Below are positions 25,193-33,105 of a DNA stretch of 64,000 bases, piece after piece. The translations under genes and the position numbers were made by a program. The first letter of the stretch is position 1, and each line of letters begins with the position of its first letter. The notes beneath the pieces are model-generated. The model searched no databases and was not told the DNA's origin. It worked only from the letters and a program-made list of their open reading frames with translations. Source of the stretch: AVCC01 sp041736255 (GTDB lineage: Bacteria > Pseudomonadota > Gammaproteobacteria > Burkholderiales > Burkholderiaceae_D); contig JBGSTZ010000156.1 of the NCBI GenBank assembly GCA_041736255.1, positions 1 through 64,000 of the forward strand. Reading direction: 5' to 3'.

Positions 25193-26257
25193 ATGTGCAT
25201 CAATAGCGCCGACGCCAAGCCCATCAACACAATGATTAGCAACATAGCTGACGCAGCGGTAGAGGTAGCAGAACAGCATCTGCGCGATATTTTGTCGCTG
25301 GCATTCGAACACGCGCACCCGCATTCGGCGGTGGTGGTATTCGATACGCGCTGCGATCTGGCGCTGGCGCTGACCGCGGCTTACCGGCGCTGTCTTCCGG
25401 GCGCGACTTTCATTGACTTCGATGCGGTTTCACCGCCAGCCGTATTGGCGGCATTCGCACCGCTTGCGCCATCCGATCTGGTGGTACTGATTCAATCGAC
25501 CAATTTCCGGTTGGAGGCGTTCCGGATTCGGGTCGAACTATTCAAGCGCGGCTTGAAAGTGATCGAGCATCCGCATCTGGCCCGCATGCGGGGGCCGGAA
25601 ACGCGCTATTACATCGATTCGCTGGCCTATGACCCCGCATATTTCCGTGGCGTCGGCAATGCGTTGAAAGTACGCATTGATCGGGCACAAGGCGGCGTGC
25701 TCGATAGTGGCGGTGCCCGCCTGGTGTTCGCGTCCCGATTTGAATCGGCAAAACTGAATGTGGGCGATTACAGCCAGATGAAAAACGTCGGTGGTCAGTT
25801 TCCGATCGGCGAAGTATTCACGGAGGCCCAAGATCTGGAAGCGGTCAACGGTCGGGTGCGCATTTTTGTGTTTGGCGACACCACGTTCAGAGTCAACCAG
25901 CCGGAAACGCCGATCACCTTAGTAGTCACCAACGGACAAGTGACGGACGTGATCGATTCCACGCCTGATTTCGATCAAGTATTGGCAAATATCCGTGCCG
26001 ATGAAGGCGTGGTATGGGTGCGCGAACTGGGATTTGGCATGAACCGCGCTTTTTCAAAAGACCGGACGGTAAGCGATATCGGCACCTTCGAGCGCATGTG
26101 CGGCGTCCACCTGTCGCTCGGCGCCAAGCACGGCAGCTACGGCAAACCCAACTTCAAGCGCGGCGATGGCAAGCATCATATTGATGTCTTTGCCGTCACG
26201 GAATCGGTCACGCTGGACGATGATGTAGTCTATCGTGATGGCGCGTGGCAGGTTTAA
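25193..26257 (+). CDS. Aminopeptidase T-like (M29-like) protein
   Basis: I recognise a likeness to leucyl aminopeptidase (aminopeptidase T, M29) proteins: the C-terminal half has GQFPIGEVFTEAQD, ELGFGMNRAF, then TFERMCGVHLSLGAKH, the usual order of the family's metal-binding half (Glu, Glu, then His). The N-terminal half (VVVFDTRCDLALALTAAYR) resembles a Rossmann-like domain. Length is about 354 residues. The start is uncertain among ATG 25193, ATG 25232 and TTG 25178. It follows the glutaredoxin gene by 18 bp and may share its transcript. Substrate unknown. Confidence 0.6.
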   Translation: MCINSADAKPINTMISNIADAAVEVAEQHLRDILSLAFEHAHPHSAVVVFDTRCDLALALTAAYRRCLPGATFIDFDAVSPPAVLAAFAPLAPSDLVVLIQSTNFRLEAFRIRVELFKRGLKVIEHPHLARMRGPETRYYIDSLAYDPAYFRGVGNALKVRIDRAQGGVLDSGGARLVFASRFESAKLNVGDYSQMKNVGGQFPIGEVFTEAQDLEAVNGRVRIFVFGDTTFRVNQPETPITLVVTNGQVTDVIDSTPDFDQVLANIRADEGVVWVRELGFGMNRAFSKDRTVSDIGTFERMCGVHLSLGAKHGSYGKPNFKRGDGKHHIDVFAVTESVTLDDDVVYRDGAWQV

Positions 26258-26325
26258 CAAACCTCGCGCGGCCATCCAACTAGCCAAACCCTATAATCAC
26301 CCCACAATCACCCAGAGATAATGCC

Positions 26326-26835
26326 ATGACACTTTCCATGTACTCCGCATCTATTCCCGTTTTTAAACAAATGCTGAACAGCCTGCACGACGTGCTGACT
26401 AAGGCCGAAGCGCATGCAAAAGCCAAGAATATCGCGCCGGAGGCCTTGCTACAGGCGCGCCTGTTCCCGGACATGTTCCCGCTGCTGCGCCAAGTGCAAA
26501 TTGCAACCGATTTCGCGCGCGGCGTGTCGGCGCGACTCGCAGGTGTAGCAGTGCCGGCCTATGACGAGACTGAGAAGACTTTTGCCGATCTGCAGGCACT
26601 GATTGGCAAAACATTGATTTTTATCGATAGCCTGAGCCCGGCACAATTTAATGATAGTCAAGCGCGTGAAATCGTGTTGCGACCGGGAACTCCGAAAGAG
26701 AAAAAGTTGTCTGGTCAATCGTATCTGCTCCATTACGGGTTGCCGCAATTCTTTTTCCACGTCACCACTGCTTACGCGATTGTGCGTCACAACGGCATCG
26801 AAATTGGCAAAAAAGATTACATGGGCGCTTACTGA
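26326..26835 (+). CDS. DUF1993 family protein (DinB-like helical bundle)
   Basis: A 169-residue conserved protein of unknown role. The pattern MYSASIPVFKQMLNSLHDVLTKAEAHA at the start, LFPDMFPLLRQVQIATDFA and the closing FFFHVTTAYAIVRHNGIEIGKKDY are characteristic of DUF1993, predicted to be a four-helix bundle related to DinB. The ATG follows a weak GAGATAATGCC site. No neighbour points to a pathway. Confidence 0.85.
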   Translation: MTLSMYSASIPVFKQMLNSLHDVLTKAEAHAKAKNIAPEALLQARLFPDMFPLLRQVQIATDFARGVSARLAGVAVPAYDETEKTFADLQALIGKTLIFIDSLSPAQFNDSQAREIVLRPGTPKEKKLSGQSYLLHYGLPQFFFHVTTAYAIVRHNGIEIGKKDYMGAY

Positions 26836-26895
26836 ACATAAATTCAGCACAAATTGAGCGCAACTAAGATTACGTCAAAATATGAGGACTTACGC

Positions 26896-27513
26896 ATGCA
26901 CCAGTCGTTTCGTCGGTTGCCGACAATGCTTGCTGTATTACTTACTGCATTGATTGCCGGCATCGTGTCAGGCTGCGCGACAGCATCCAAACCGGGAGTG
27001 TATCTGCATGAGGAATTTGACTCGACTACAACCTATTCGCGCAGCTTTGCGGCTGCTGCCGATGGAACTTGCGAAGCAGCGCGACGTGCTCTGCTCAGCC
27101 AGGGTTACTTGATCAATCAAGCCAATGCTGAACTGGTGGATGGACGCAAGAACTTCCAGCCGAGCAATGATAACCACGTCCAGATCGTGTTTCGCGTTGT
27201 CTGCGTGGTTGATTCTAGCGGCAAAGGATCAACCGCCTTTGTCAGCGCCCTAGAAGACCGTTACGCGTTAAAAAAGAGCAATAATTCAGCCAGTTTGGGC
27301 GTGGGTGCTCTCGGCTCGATTTCGTTGCCGTTCTATTCAAGTGACGATTCGCTGGTCAAGGTCGCAAGCTTGACCATTCCCGCCGGCGCGTTTTATCAGC
27401 GCTTTTTCACGCTGGTAGATCGCTACCTTGACGCTGAGCCCGGCGACGGCGACATCGCAGATCCAATCGAAGATACCAGCGCCGCACCGCTTCCGTTACT
27501 GCAACCAAAGTAG
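26896..27513 (+). CDS. DUF2242 lipoprotein
   Basis: Predicted outer- or inner-membrane lipoprotein of unknown role. A basic N-terminus and a hydrophobic stretch end in the lipobox GIVSGC, with lipidated Cys at about residue 28. The mature part has the DUF2242 pattern YSRSFAAAADGTCEAARRALLSQGY and AFYQRFFTLVDRYL. ATG 26896 (MHQSFRRL) is chosen because TGAGGA lies eight bases upstream; an in-frame start at 26854 adds 14 unlikely residues and would bury the signal sequence. The length of 205 residues is normal for the family. Confidence 0.82.
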   Translation: MHQSFRRLPTMLAVLLTALIAGIVSGCATASKPGVYLHEEFDSTTTYSRSFAAAADGTCEAARRALLSQGYLINQANAELVDGRKNFQPSNDNHVQIVFRVVCVVDSSGKGSTAFVSALEDRYALKKSNNSASLGVGALGSISLPFYSSDDSLVKVASLTIPAGAFYQRFFTLVDRYLDAEPGDGDIADPIEDTSAAPLPLLQPK

Positions 27514-27615
27514 GACTGAGATTAGAGTGCCGCTGCCATTCTGGATGCGGCCTGCAGTGCGATTTCTGCAACGGTTAGAATAGGGAAAATATTACGCATA
27601 AGAAAGAGACAAATC

Positions 27616-28137
27616 ATGAGCGAGGTGTTTTCCAAGACTGACCAAGGACAGGAAGAGATCAAGACCCGCGCCGGCGGGTTGACTCAGCGCGTGCGGCAGG
27701 TGTTGATTTTTGTTGACGGCAAACGCGACATCACAGCATTGCGCACGATGTTGCCCGCCGACGATCTGGAGCAAACGCTACAAACGCTGCAGGAACAAGG
27801 CTATATTGCCGCAATCACCATCACGGAAGAGCCTGCACCGATCACGTCAATTGTGCCCACCGAAATAATGCCGATACCGCTCGGCACCGCGTTTCGCGAA
27901 CTGCCGCCAGCGCCAGGCACCAAAGAGTTAGAGCTTGCGCGCAATTTCATGGTCAACACGCTTAAAAGATTTACCGGCCCGTACGCAACGCTCAGCCTGA
28001 TTGAAAAAATTTACGCGGCACATTCGCACACCGAAATGCGCATGCAATTCGACCACTGGGTCGATGCCATTGTTAAAGCGCACGCGGGAAAACACCGCAC
28101 CGATGAATTGCGCTCTGCCCTGCTGGAAATTATTTGA
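27616..28137 (+). CDS. Conserved hypothetical protein
   Basis: 173 residues, no named family recognised. The first 70 residues (KTRAGGLTQRVRQVLIFVDGKRDITAL, then LEQTLQTLQEQGYI) look like the small winged-helix-like domain found at the N-terminus of several betaproteobacterial proteins of unknown role. A Pro-rich linker at about 75-100 leads to a helical C-terminal part. There is no signal peptide or membrane segment. An AAAGAGACAAATC site precedes the ATG. It is convergent with ompW. Confidence 0.65.
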   Translation: MSEVFSKTDQGQEEIKTRAGGLTQRVRQVLIFVDGKRDITALRTMLPADDLEQTLQTLQEQGYIAAITITEEPAPITSIVPTEIMPIPLGTAFRELPPAPGTKELELARNFMVNTLKRFTGPYATLSLIEKIYAAHSHTEMRMQFDHWVDAIVKAHAGKHRTDELRSALLEII

Positions 28138-28151
28138 ATTTGAAGAAAGAA

Positions 28152-28195
28152 GCCGGCGCAGACGCGCCGGCATTGCTACGACCGGCGAGAGCCGG
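28152..28195. other. Two GC-rich hairpins between convergent genes
   Basis: GCCGGCGC-AGAC-GCGCCGGC (28152-28171) is a perfect 8-bp stem, and CCGGC-GAGA-GCCGG (28182-28195) follows. Both sit between the convergent ends of the hypothetical gene and ompW. Neither has a T tract, so they may be repeat-type (REP-like) hairpins or transcription barriers. Confidence 0.5.
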
Positions 28196-28226
28196 CCGCT
28201 AGATCACATGTGATGTGACAAAATCA

Positions 28227-28847
28227 TTAGAAACGGTAACCAACACCAACGCCAACCAGCCATGGATCGATTTTCACGGTGCCGAGCTTGGTGCCATCGG
28301 CGGTTTTGAGATCACTACGAATCTGCACTTTTTTCACGTCCAGATTCAGCGACCAGTTCTTGTCCAGTTTGTAGTCAACACCTGCTTGCAGCGCCAGACC
28401 ATAGCTATTCTTTTCCAAATCTAAAGTGTTGCCGCCCAAATTAACCTGCGAGACGCGGGTGTAATTGATGCCGGCACCTACATACGGGCTGAACTGCGCT
28501 TCTGGCATGAAGTGGTATTGCAACGACAGCGTCGGCGGCAAGTGTTTGAAAGTACCAACATGTGTGCCATCGTTCAAAGACACATCGTGTTTTTGCGGGT
28601 AAGTCAGGACCAATTCTGCAGCCAGGTTCGGCGTGAAGAAATAGGAAATATCCACTTCTGGAATGGTCTTGTTGCTGACATTAACATTGTCTGAAAGAGC
28701 AGCACCAGCGGTGGTCGCATCGAATTTATTTGCAGTGTCGATATTCACTGCACGCAAGCGCACCAGCCAAGGACTTTGTTGCGCCAATACTGGACCAGCA
28801 ACAGTGCCAAGTGCAACCAATGCGAGGATGAGAGATGATTTTTTCAC
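28227..28847 (-). CDS. ompW: Outer membrane protein OmpW
   Basis: Eight-stranded outer-membrane beta barrel that forms a narrow hydrophobic channel. The GTG-started protein has a signal peptide ending VLAQQ, followed by alternating strand segments with family landmarks PEVDISYFFTPNLAAELVLTYP, LPPTLSLQYHF, FSPYVGAGINYT and a terminal VGYRF with the C-terminal Phe needed for barrel insertion. I choose GTG 28847 because AAGGGTATTACC precedes it and it places the signal peptide correctly; a TTG at 28895 adds residues without support. The promoter carries an FNR-type box. Confidence 0.93.
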   Translation of the reverse strand: MKKSSLILALVALGTVAGPVLAQQSPWLVRLRAVNIDTANKFDATTAGAALSDNVNVSNKTIPEVDISYFFTPNLAAELVLTYPQKHDVSLNDGTHVGTFKHLPPTLSLQYHFMPEAQFSPYVGAGINYTRVSQVNLGGNTLDLEKNSYGLALQAGVDYKLDKNWSLNLDVKKVQIRSDLKTADGTKLGTVKIDPWLVGVGVGYRF

Positions 28848-28872
28848 GGTAATACCCTTAAAATTTGTAGGT

Positions 28873-28921
28873 GTTCCAATATAAACATGTTTCAATATGC
28901 CATCTATTTGACATACATCAA
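28873..28921 (-). promoter_or_regulatory. FNR/Anr-type promoter of ompW
   Basis: On the minus strand TTGATGTATGTCAA (28921-28908) matches the FNR consensus TTGAT-N4-ATCAA with one mismatch. A TATATT -10 box lies at 28883-28878. A start point at 28873 would put the box centre at -41.5, the class II activator position. The box is seen directly; regulation is inferred, though FNR control of ompW is known in E. coli. Confidence 0.7.
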
Positions 28922-28974
28922 ATCCTCAAAAATATATGCCTGACACGCCCCTCTGGTGTGCTTTTTGAAAAATA

Positions 28975-29045
28975 TATACATGAATGTGTATTTTTAATAC
29001 CGCATTATATAATTGCGGAAAATGGCATTTTTATGCATATACCCC
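28975..29045 (+). repeat. 71-bp AT-rich intergenic repeat, copy 3 (best conserved)
   Basis: TATACA (28975-28980), six bases, TGTATTTTTAAT (28987-28998), the hairpin CCGCA-N9-TGCGG (29000-29018) and a right end with GCATATACCCC. Length is 71 bp. It lies in the 323-bp ompW / antiporter gap, 125 bp upstream of the antiporter start in the same orientation and clear of the ompW promoter. Nothing else was recognised in this gap. Confidence 0.75.
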
Positions 29046-29170
29046 ACCTAAATTGATAAAGTTTAAAATACTTCATGTGATTCTGGAGCAAAGTTGATCT
29101 GCAACTGCTGCTGTGGTTGTGTTGCAACATAAAATGAAACTCCGCTTCAATTTCCCTTCACTAAGGTCAC

Positions 29171-30922
29171 ATGGAAGAACAACACGCTTTACCTTTTCTG
29201 CGCGAAACCCTGCTGTTTCTGGCTCTGGCCGGGATTCTGATCCCGCTGCTGCAAAGCTGGCGCGTCAATCAAATTCTGGGCTTTCTGGCCGTCGGTGTAC
29301 TGGTCGGCCCGTTTGGCCTCGGGCTCTGGGCTACGGAAGTGCCCTGGCTGGAATATTTCACCTTTCCACGCCGGGAAGGCGTGGCGGCGCTGGCCGAACT
29401 GGGAGTGCTATTCCTGATGTTCATGATCGGGCTGGAACTGTCGGCGGCGCGTTTGTGGGAATTGCGGCGCTGGGTCTTTGGCGCTGGCACCGCGCAAGTC
29501 TGCATCAGTGCGTTGGCGCTGGGCGGCATTACCTATCTGTTCGGCAACCGGCTCGAGACTGCGGTGGTGCTGGGTCTGGTGCTGGCGCTATCGTCCACTG
29601 CGGTGGCGATGCAGTTGATGACGGAACAACGCACGCTGGGTACGCCGCTGGGACAATCGGTATTTTCCATCCTGATGATGCAAGATCTGTTCGTGGTGCC
29701 GTTGCTGATCCTGGTCGGCATCCTGGCCAAAGGCCAGACCGAGGGCGTGTTTGCGCTGGCTGGTCTGACGCTGCTGAAATCCATCGGCGTGATTGTGCTG
29801 ATCTATTTGCTGGGCCGGCGCGTAATCCGGCCCTTGTTCAGCTCTTTCGCCAAACAGGGCCGGCCTGACGTGTTCATGGCGCTCACGCTATTAAGCACCT
29901 TGGGAATTGCCGGCCTGACTGCGCTAGCTGGATTGTCAATGGCCTTGGGCGCATTTCTGGCGGGCTTGTTGCTGGCCGAGACCGAGTTCAAGCACGAGGT
30001 TGAAGTCACGATTGAGCCTTTCAAGGGCTTGCTAATGGGGCTGTTTTTCATGTCGGTCGGGATCGGCATTGATTTGCGGGAGATCGCCCAAGCGCCGCTC
30101 TGGCTGCCGCTGTCGCTGCTCGGCTTATTTGCTATCAAGTCGCTGGTGCTGGCTGTAATTTTGAAAGTCGGTGGTTTCCAGTGGGGCCGCGCATTGGAAG
30201 GTGGCCTGCTGCTAGGACAAGGCGGCGAATTTGCCTTTATCGTGGTTGGTTATGCAATGATGACCAAGCTGATCGAACCGGCGCTTGGCCAGTTCGTCAT
30301 GCTGGTGGTTGGCCTAAGCCTGTTTGCCACGCCGATGGCAGCCAAAGCCGGGCGACTCTTTGGCGATTGGTGGGAAGAGCGTCACCGTGAGCCGATTGGC
30401 AACTTGAACGACACTTGGCCGGAACCCTCCGCCGGACTGGTGATCATTGCCGGCTTTGGCCGCGTTGGTCAACTGCTCGGACATATTCTGGATACACAGG
30501 GAATCCGTTTCATTGCGCTGGAAAACAATGCACACTTGGTGGCGGGATTGCATCCGAAGGGCGTGCCAGTCTATTTTGGCGACGCTGCACGCGCCGAACT
30601 GTTGCGCAAGGTGCACGCCGATCAGGCCGCTGCGATTGTGTTGACGATGGATCACCCCGCCTCTGCGTTGCACGCAGTCAAAGCCATCCGACGCGAATAT
30701 CCGCAGTTACCGGTTTTTGCCCGTTCACGGGATGAAAACCAAGCGCGCATGCTCAAGAAAGCGGGCGCTACCCTCGTCATCCCGGAAACACTGGAATCCG
30801 GTTTGCAACTTTCCTCATTCGTGCTGCAAAAATTGGGGATTGCAGAGGGTAGCGCGCTGCAAATAATCCAGAACGAACGCGAACGACGCATTGCTGCATT
30901 ACAAGTACACGCAGCCGATTAG
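29171..30922 (+). CDS. KefB/KefC-type cation:proton antiporter (CPA2 family)
   Basis: Inner-membrane monovalent cation/proton antiporter or ligand-gated potassium efflux system. The 583 residues start with about 12-13 helices (10-395), including the conserved LSSTAVAMQ (140-148) and MMQDLFVVP with D172. A cytoplasmic TrkA-N (RCK) domain follows, with nucleotide motif GFGRVG (428-433), binding NAD(H) or glutathione-type ligands in relatives. It is closest in layout to the YbaL/KefB group; no KefF/KefG subunit gene is nearby. TAAGGTCAC precedes the ATG. Transport substrate cannot be fixed from sequence. Confidence 0.9.
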   Translation: MEEQHALPFLRETLLFLALAGILIPLLQSWRVNQILGFLAVGVLVGPFGLGLWATEVPWLEYFTFPRREGVAALAELGVLFLMFMIGLELSAARLWELRRWVFGAGTAQVCISALALGGITYLFGNRLETAVVLGLVLALSSTAVAMQLMTEQRTLGTPLGQSVFSILMMQDLFVVPLLILVGILAKGQTEGVFALAGLTLLKSIGVIVLIYLLGRRVIRPLFSSFAKQGRPDVFMALTLLSTLGIAGLTALAGLSMALGAFLAGLLLAETEFKHEVEVTIEPFKGLLMGLFFMSVGIGIDLREIAQAPLWLPLSLLGLFAIKSLVLAVILKVGGFQWGRALEGGLLLGQGGEFAFIVVGYAMMTKLIEPALGQFVMLVVGLSLFATPMAAKAGRLFGDWWEERHREPIGNLNDTWPEPSAGLVIIAGFGRVGQLLGHILDTQGIRFIALENNAHLVAGLHPKGVPVYFGDAARAELLRKVHADQAAAIVLTMDHPASALHAVKAIRREYPQLPVFARSRDENQARMLKKAGATLVIPETLESGLQLSSFVLQKLGIAEGSALQIIQNERERRIAALQVHAAD

Positions 30923-31022
30923 ATGTAAATAATTGACGTGCATACGTTCCCTGTAAGGCATGAAAAGCATTGTCCACAGATGACACGAAAAGCACGAAAA
31001 CAGCAATCTATATCAAATAGTA

Positions 31023-31063
31023 CAGGCCTCTATTCCTGCGTCGGCTGCACGCACGGAGGCCTG
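31023..31063. other. Large two-part hairpin
   Basis: CAGGCCTC (31023-31030) pairs with GAGGCCTG (31056-31063), and inside it TGCGT (31037-31041) pairs with ACGCA (31049-31053). It lies between the convergent ends of the antiporter and ParA genes. No T tract follows on either strand, so a termination role is uncertain. Confidence 0.45.
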
Positions 31064-31099
31064 CATTACTTTAAACATGTGTAACACGCCAGTGTGCAA

Positions 31100-31711
31100 C
31101 TACTTATTTATCCAAGCCAGCACTTCACGCCACTGCGCCAAATCCTTGGCTACGCGCGTCGGCGCCAAATCCCATAAAGTAGAACCTTGCGCTGCCATTT
31201 GCACGTAATTCTGTGTATCGCGCAGCATCCCGATCACCGGCAAATCCAGTTGACCGACATATGCGGCGAGCTGTTCAGCCGAATGGCTGCGCGCATTGAC
31301 GCGCATGCCAAGCACGCCGACATCGAACTTGCCCTTGCGCTTGGCCAAAATCCGCAAGAATTTTTGGGTCGCGAATATGTCGAACATCGAAGGTTGCAGC
31401 GGCACGATGACTTTGTGGGCGATCTTGAGCACTGCGGCGAGTTGCCGGCCTTCCAGCCCAGCCGGCGTGTCGAGCACGATATAACTGCCGCCCTTAGGCG
31501 GCTTAACTACCTGACAATCTTTTAACTCCCAAGGACTGATAGGTGCCAAGTGTGCGGGGCGTAATCCAAGCCAGCCTCGCGACGATTGCTGTACATCGAT
31601 ATCGCCCAGCATGACGTTCTTGCCTTGTGCGGCGAAATATCCCGCAAGATTGGTGGCAAAGGTACTTTTTCCGACCCCGCCTTTGGGATTGGCAATGACA
31701 ATAACGGGCAT
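31100..31711 (-). CDS. Orphan ParA/MinD-type ATPase
   Basis: Deviant Walker-type ATPase of the ParA family, used to position DNA or protein cargo. The 203 residues are short, as in ParF-like and other single-domain forms, lacking an N-terminal DNA-binding domain. The Walker A motif is KGGVGKST (10-17) with the signature lysine K10; LGDIDVQQS is the switch region and YIVLDTPAG the Walker B side. There is no ParB-like or partner gene next to it, so it is not a complete partition system here; the cargo is unknown. Confidence 0.85.
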   Translation of the reverse strand: MPVIVIANPKGGVGKSTFATNLAGYFAAQGKNVMLGDIDVQQSSRGWLGLRPAHLAPISPWELKDCQVVKPPKGGSYIVLDTPAGLEGRQLAAVLKIAHKVIVPLQPSMFDIFATQKFLRILAKRKGKFDVGVLGMRVNARSHSAEQLAAYVGQLDLPVIGMLRDTQNYVQMAAQGSTLWDLAPTRVAKDLAQWREVLAWINK

Positions 31712-32265
31712 ATGTACTTTCTGTGAATTTTTAGTATGGAATGTGCAATGGTATTTTGGAGTTTAGGCTACCTTGAAAACGCATAATTTTCAATCAAGTG
31801 AATTTCAAGAAAATACGCCCTTGACCGATACGATAGCATCCACAATTGTCGCCTTTCTGCAATATATGAACAGCAAGCAAGTGTTACTGGTGCGGAACTC
31901 AGCCCTTTGTTTCCACCTTCCTGAATTATTTCTCCGAAATTCCGTTTCGTAATATCCCGATCTTGCTGTCAATCAATCTGTCGGTATCCAAAAAAATCTC
32001 CGGTTTGGCTACTTCAGGTCCAGTGCAGGATTGGATTTTGCGTCAGGAATGCATCGCGCAGCAAGCCCATGAAGCGCAATTGCCACCCACCTGAAAACTG
32101 ATACGAACCGGTGCCACTACTGACACGTATTTCCACAGAAACGACACTCAAAACTTAAGCTAGGATAAGTACAAAATCCCGTTTTCCGTGCAAACTGCCC
32201 GCTTATTAGCATCGGCTGGTGACAATTAGTCGCCAAAAGCCGAGCACGGAGACACAGGAAAAATC
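31712..32265. other. Intergenic region with decayed coding traces
   Basis: 554 bases with no intact gene. A 60-codon open stretch at 31771-31953 looks protein-like, and further short stretches in other frames down to 32090 suggest gene debris. The last 100 bases hold the promoter region of the XRE gene; no consensus boxes stand out. Confidence 0.45.
31771..31953 (+). pseudogene. Possible remnant of a protein gene
   Basis: An open stretch starting with TTG encodes LTDTIASTIVAFLQYM in its middle, which resembles the start of a conserved hypothetical protein, but it ends at a TAA after 60 codons in an unrelated-looking tail. No ribosome binding site is seen. Offered only as probable debris. Confidence 0.3.
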
Positions 32266-32553
32266 ATGGAAAAATTATTCGGATCACCTCAATCAGCTGT
32301 ATTTTCTGCCCCCGGCATCGCCCCTGAAGATGCGGCTGTACTTAACATGCGCGCCGATCTGATGGCAAAACTACGGCACGTAATCGCCCAACACGGCTGG
32401 ACGCAACAACAGGCTTCGGCCCATCTGGGCATCAGCCAATCACGCGTATCGGATCTGGTACGCGGCAAAAGCGACAAATTCAGGCTTGACATGCTCATCA
32501 AACTGGCCACACGTATCGGTCAAAAATTACATCTGGTGCTGGAAGCAGCCTGA
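32266..32553 (+). CDS. XRE-family helix-turn-helix protein (orphan antitoxin-like)
   Basis: A 95-residue DNA-binding protein with a Cro/CI-type HTH at about 33-90: LRHVIAQHGWTQQQASAHLGISQSRVSDLVRGKSD is the helix-turn-helix, followed by the conserved LIKLATRIGQKLHL. This form (HTH_37-like) is usually the antitoxin of a HigB/RelE-type pair, but no toxin gene lies on either side. It may be a solitary regulator or a leftover antitoxin. ACAGGAAAAATC gives a good binding site. The upstream DNA is debris, which fits loss of a partner. Confidence 0.8.
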   Translation: MEKLFGSPQSAVFSAPGIAPEDAAVLNMRADLMAKLRHVIAQHGWTQQQASAHLGISQSRVSDLVRGKSDKFRLDMLIKLATRIGQKLHLVLEAA

Positions 32554-32637
32554 TGATTATCTACAGGCGTCGCCACTGAAAGGGTTGCAGTAGCGACAGT
32601 CACAAATGGAACAACCCTCCGCTAACAGGAGTTCAAA

Positions 32638-32997
32638 ATGATGAAACGAACATTACTGGTGCCAGCCCTAGCTACTGCCTTATTTTTGTCCTCGGGATTG
32701 GTGACCGCGGCTGACCCAGTACCAGTCCAAGGGAAGGAACAAGCGCAAAAGCAAGAGCAGGTCTATGGCGCCCAACTTATGACGCAACAAGAGCGCACCG
32801 AACTTCGCGCCAAAATGTTCGCTGCAAAAACTGTCGAAGAACGTGAGCAAATCCGCAATGAAAATCACAAGGCCATGCAAGAGCGAGCCAAAGCACGTGG
32901 TGTAACCCTGCCAGAAGTACCTTTAAGAGGGAGCGGTATGGGTATGGGAGGCGGCATGGGCGGTGGCATGGGTCCTGGTGGAGCGACCGGCCGCTGA
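32638..32997 (+). CDS. Small exported protein with Met/Gly-rich tail
   Basis: 119 residues with a cleavable signal peptide ending LVTAADP (about residue 25), a charged helical middle (TQQERTELRAKMFAAKTVEEREQI) and a tail GMGMGGGMGGGMGPGG. The middle resembles short periplasmic helical proteins of the Spy/CpxP sort, without their LTxxQ motif. The methionine-rich tail could bind copper or silver ions, but this is inference. CAGGAGTTCAAA precedes the ATG. No metal-resistance genes are adjacent. Confidence 0.7.
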   Translation: MMKRTLLVPALATALFLSSGLVTAADPVPVQGKEQAQKQEQVYGAQLMTQQERTELRAKMFAAKTVEEREQIRNENHKAMQERAKARGVTLPEVPLRGSGMGMGGGMGGGMGPGGATGR

Positions 32998-33105
32998 GCG
33001 GATACATACTGCCACGGCGCAACGAATGGGAGTTGCGCAGCAAGCCATGCAGTTTCCCATATGTTTGAACGATAGTGCAGGTCTGTTATCGCTGCACTAC
33101 CAACT

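Noticed and set aside
29054..29067. Possible second FNR box (TTGATAAAGTTTAA)
   Set aside because: The right half does not match ATCAA and it lacks a properly placed -10 box.
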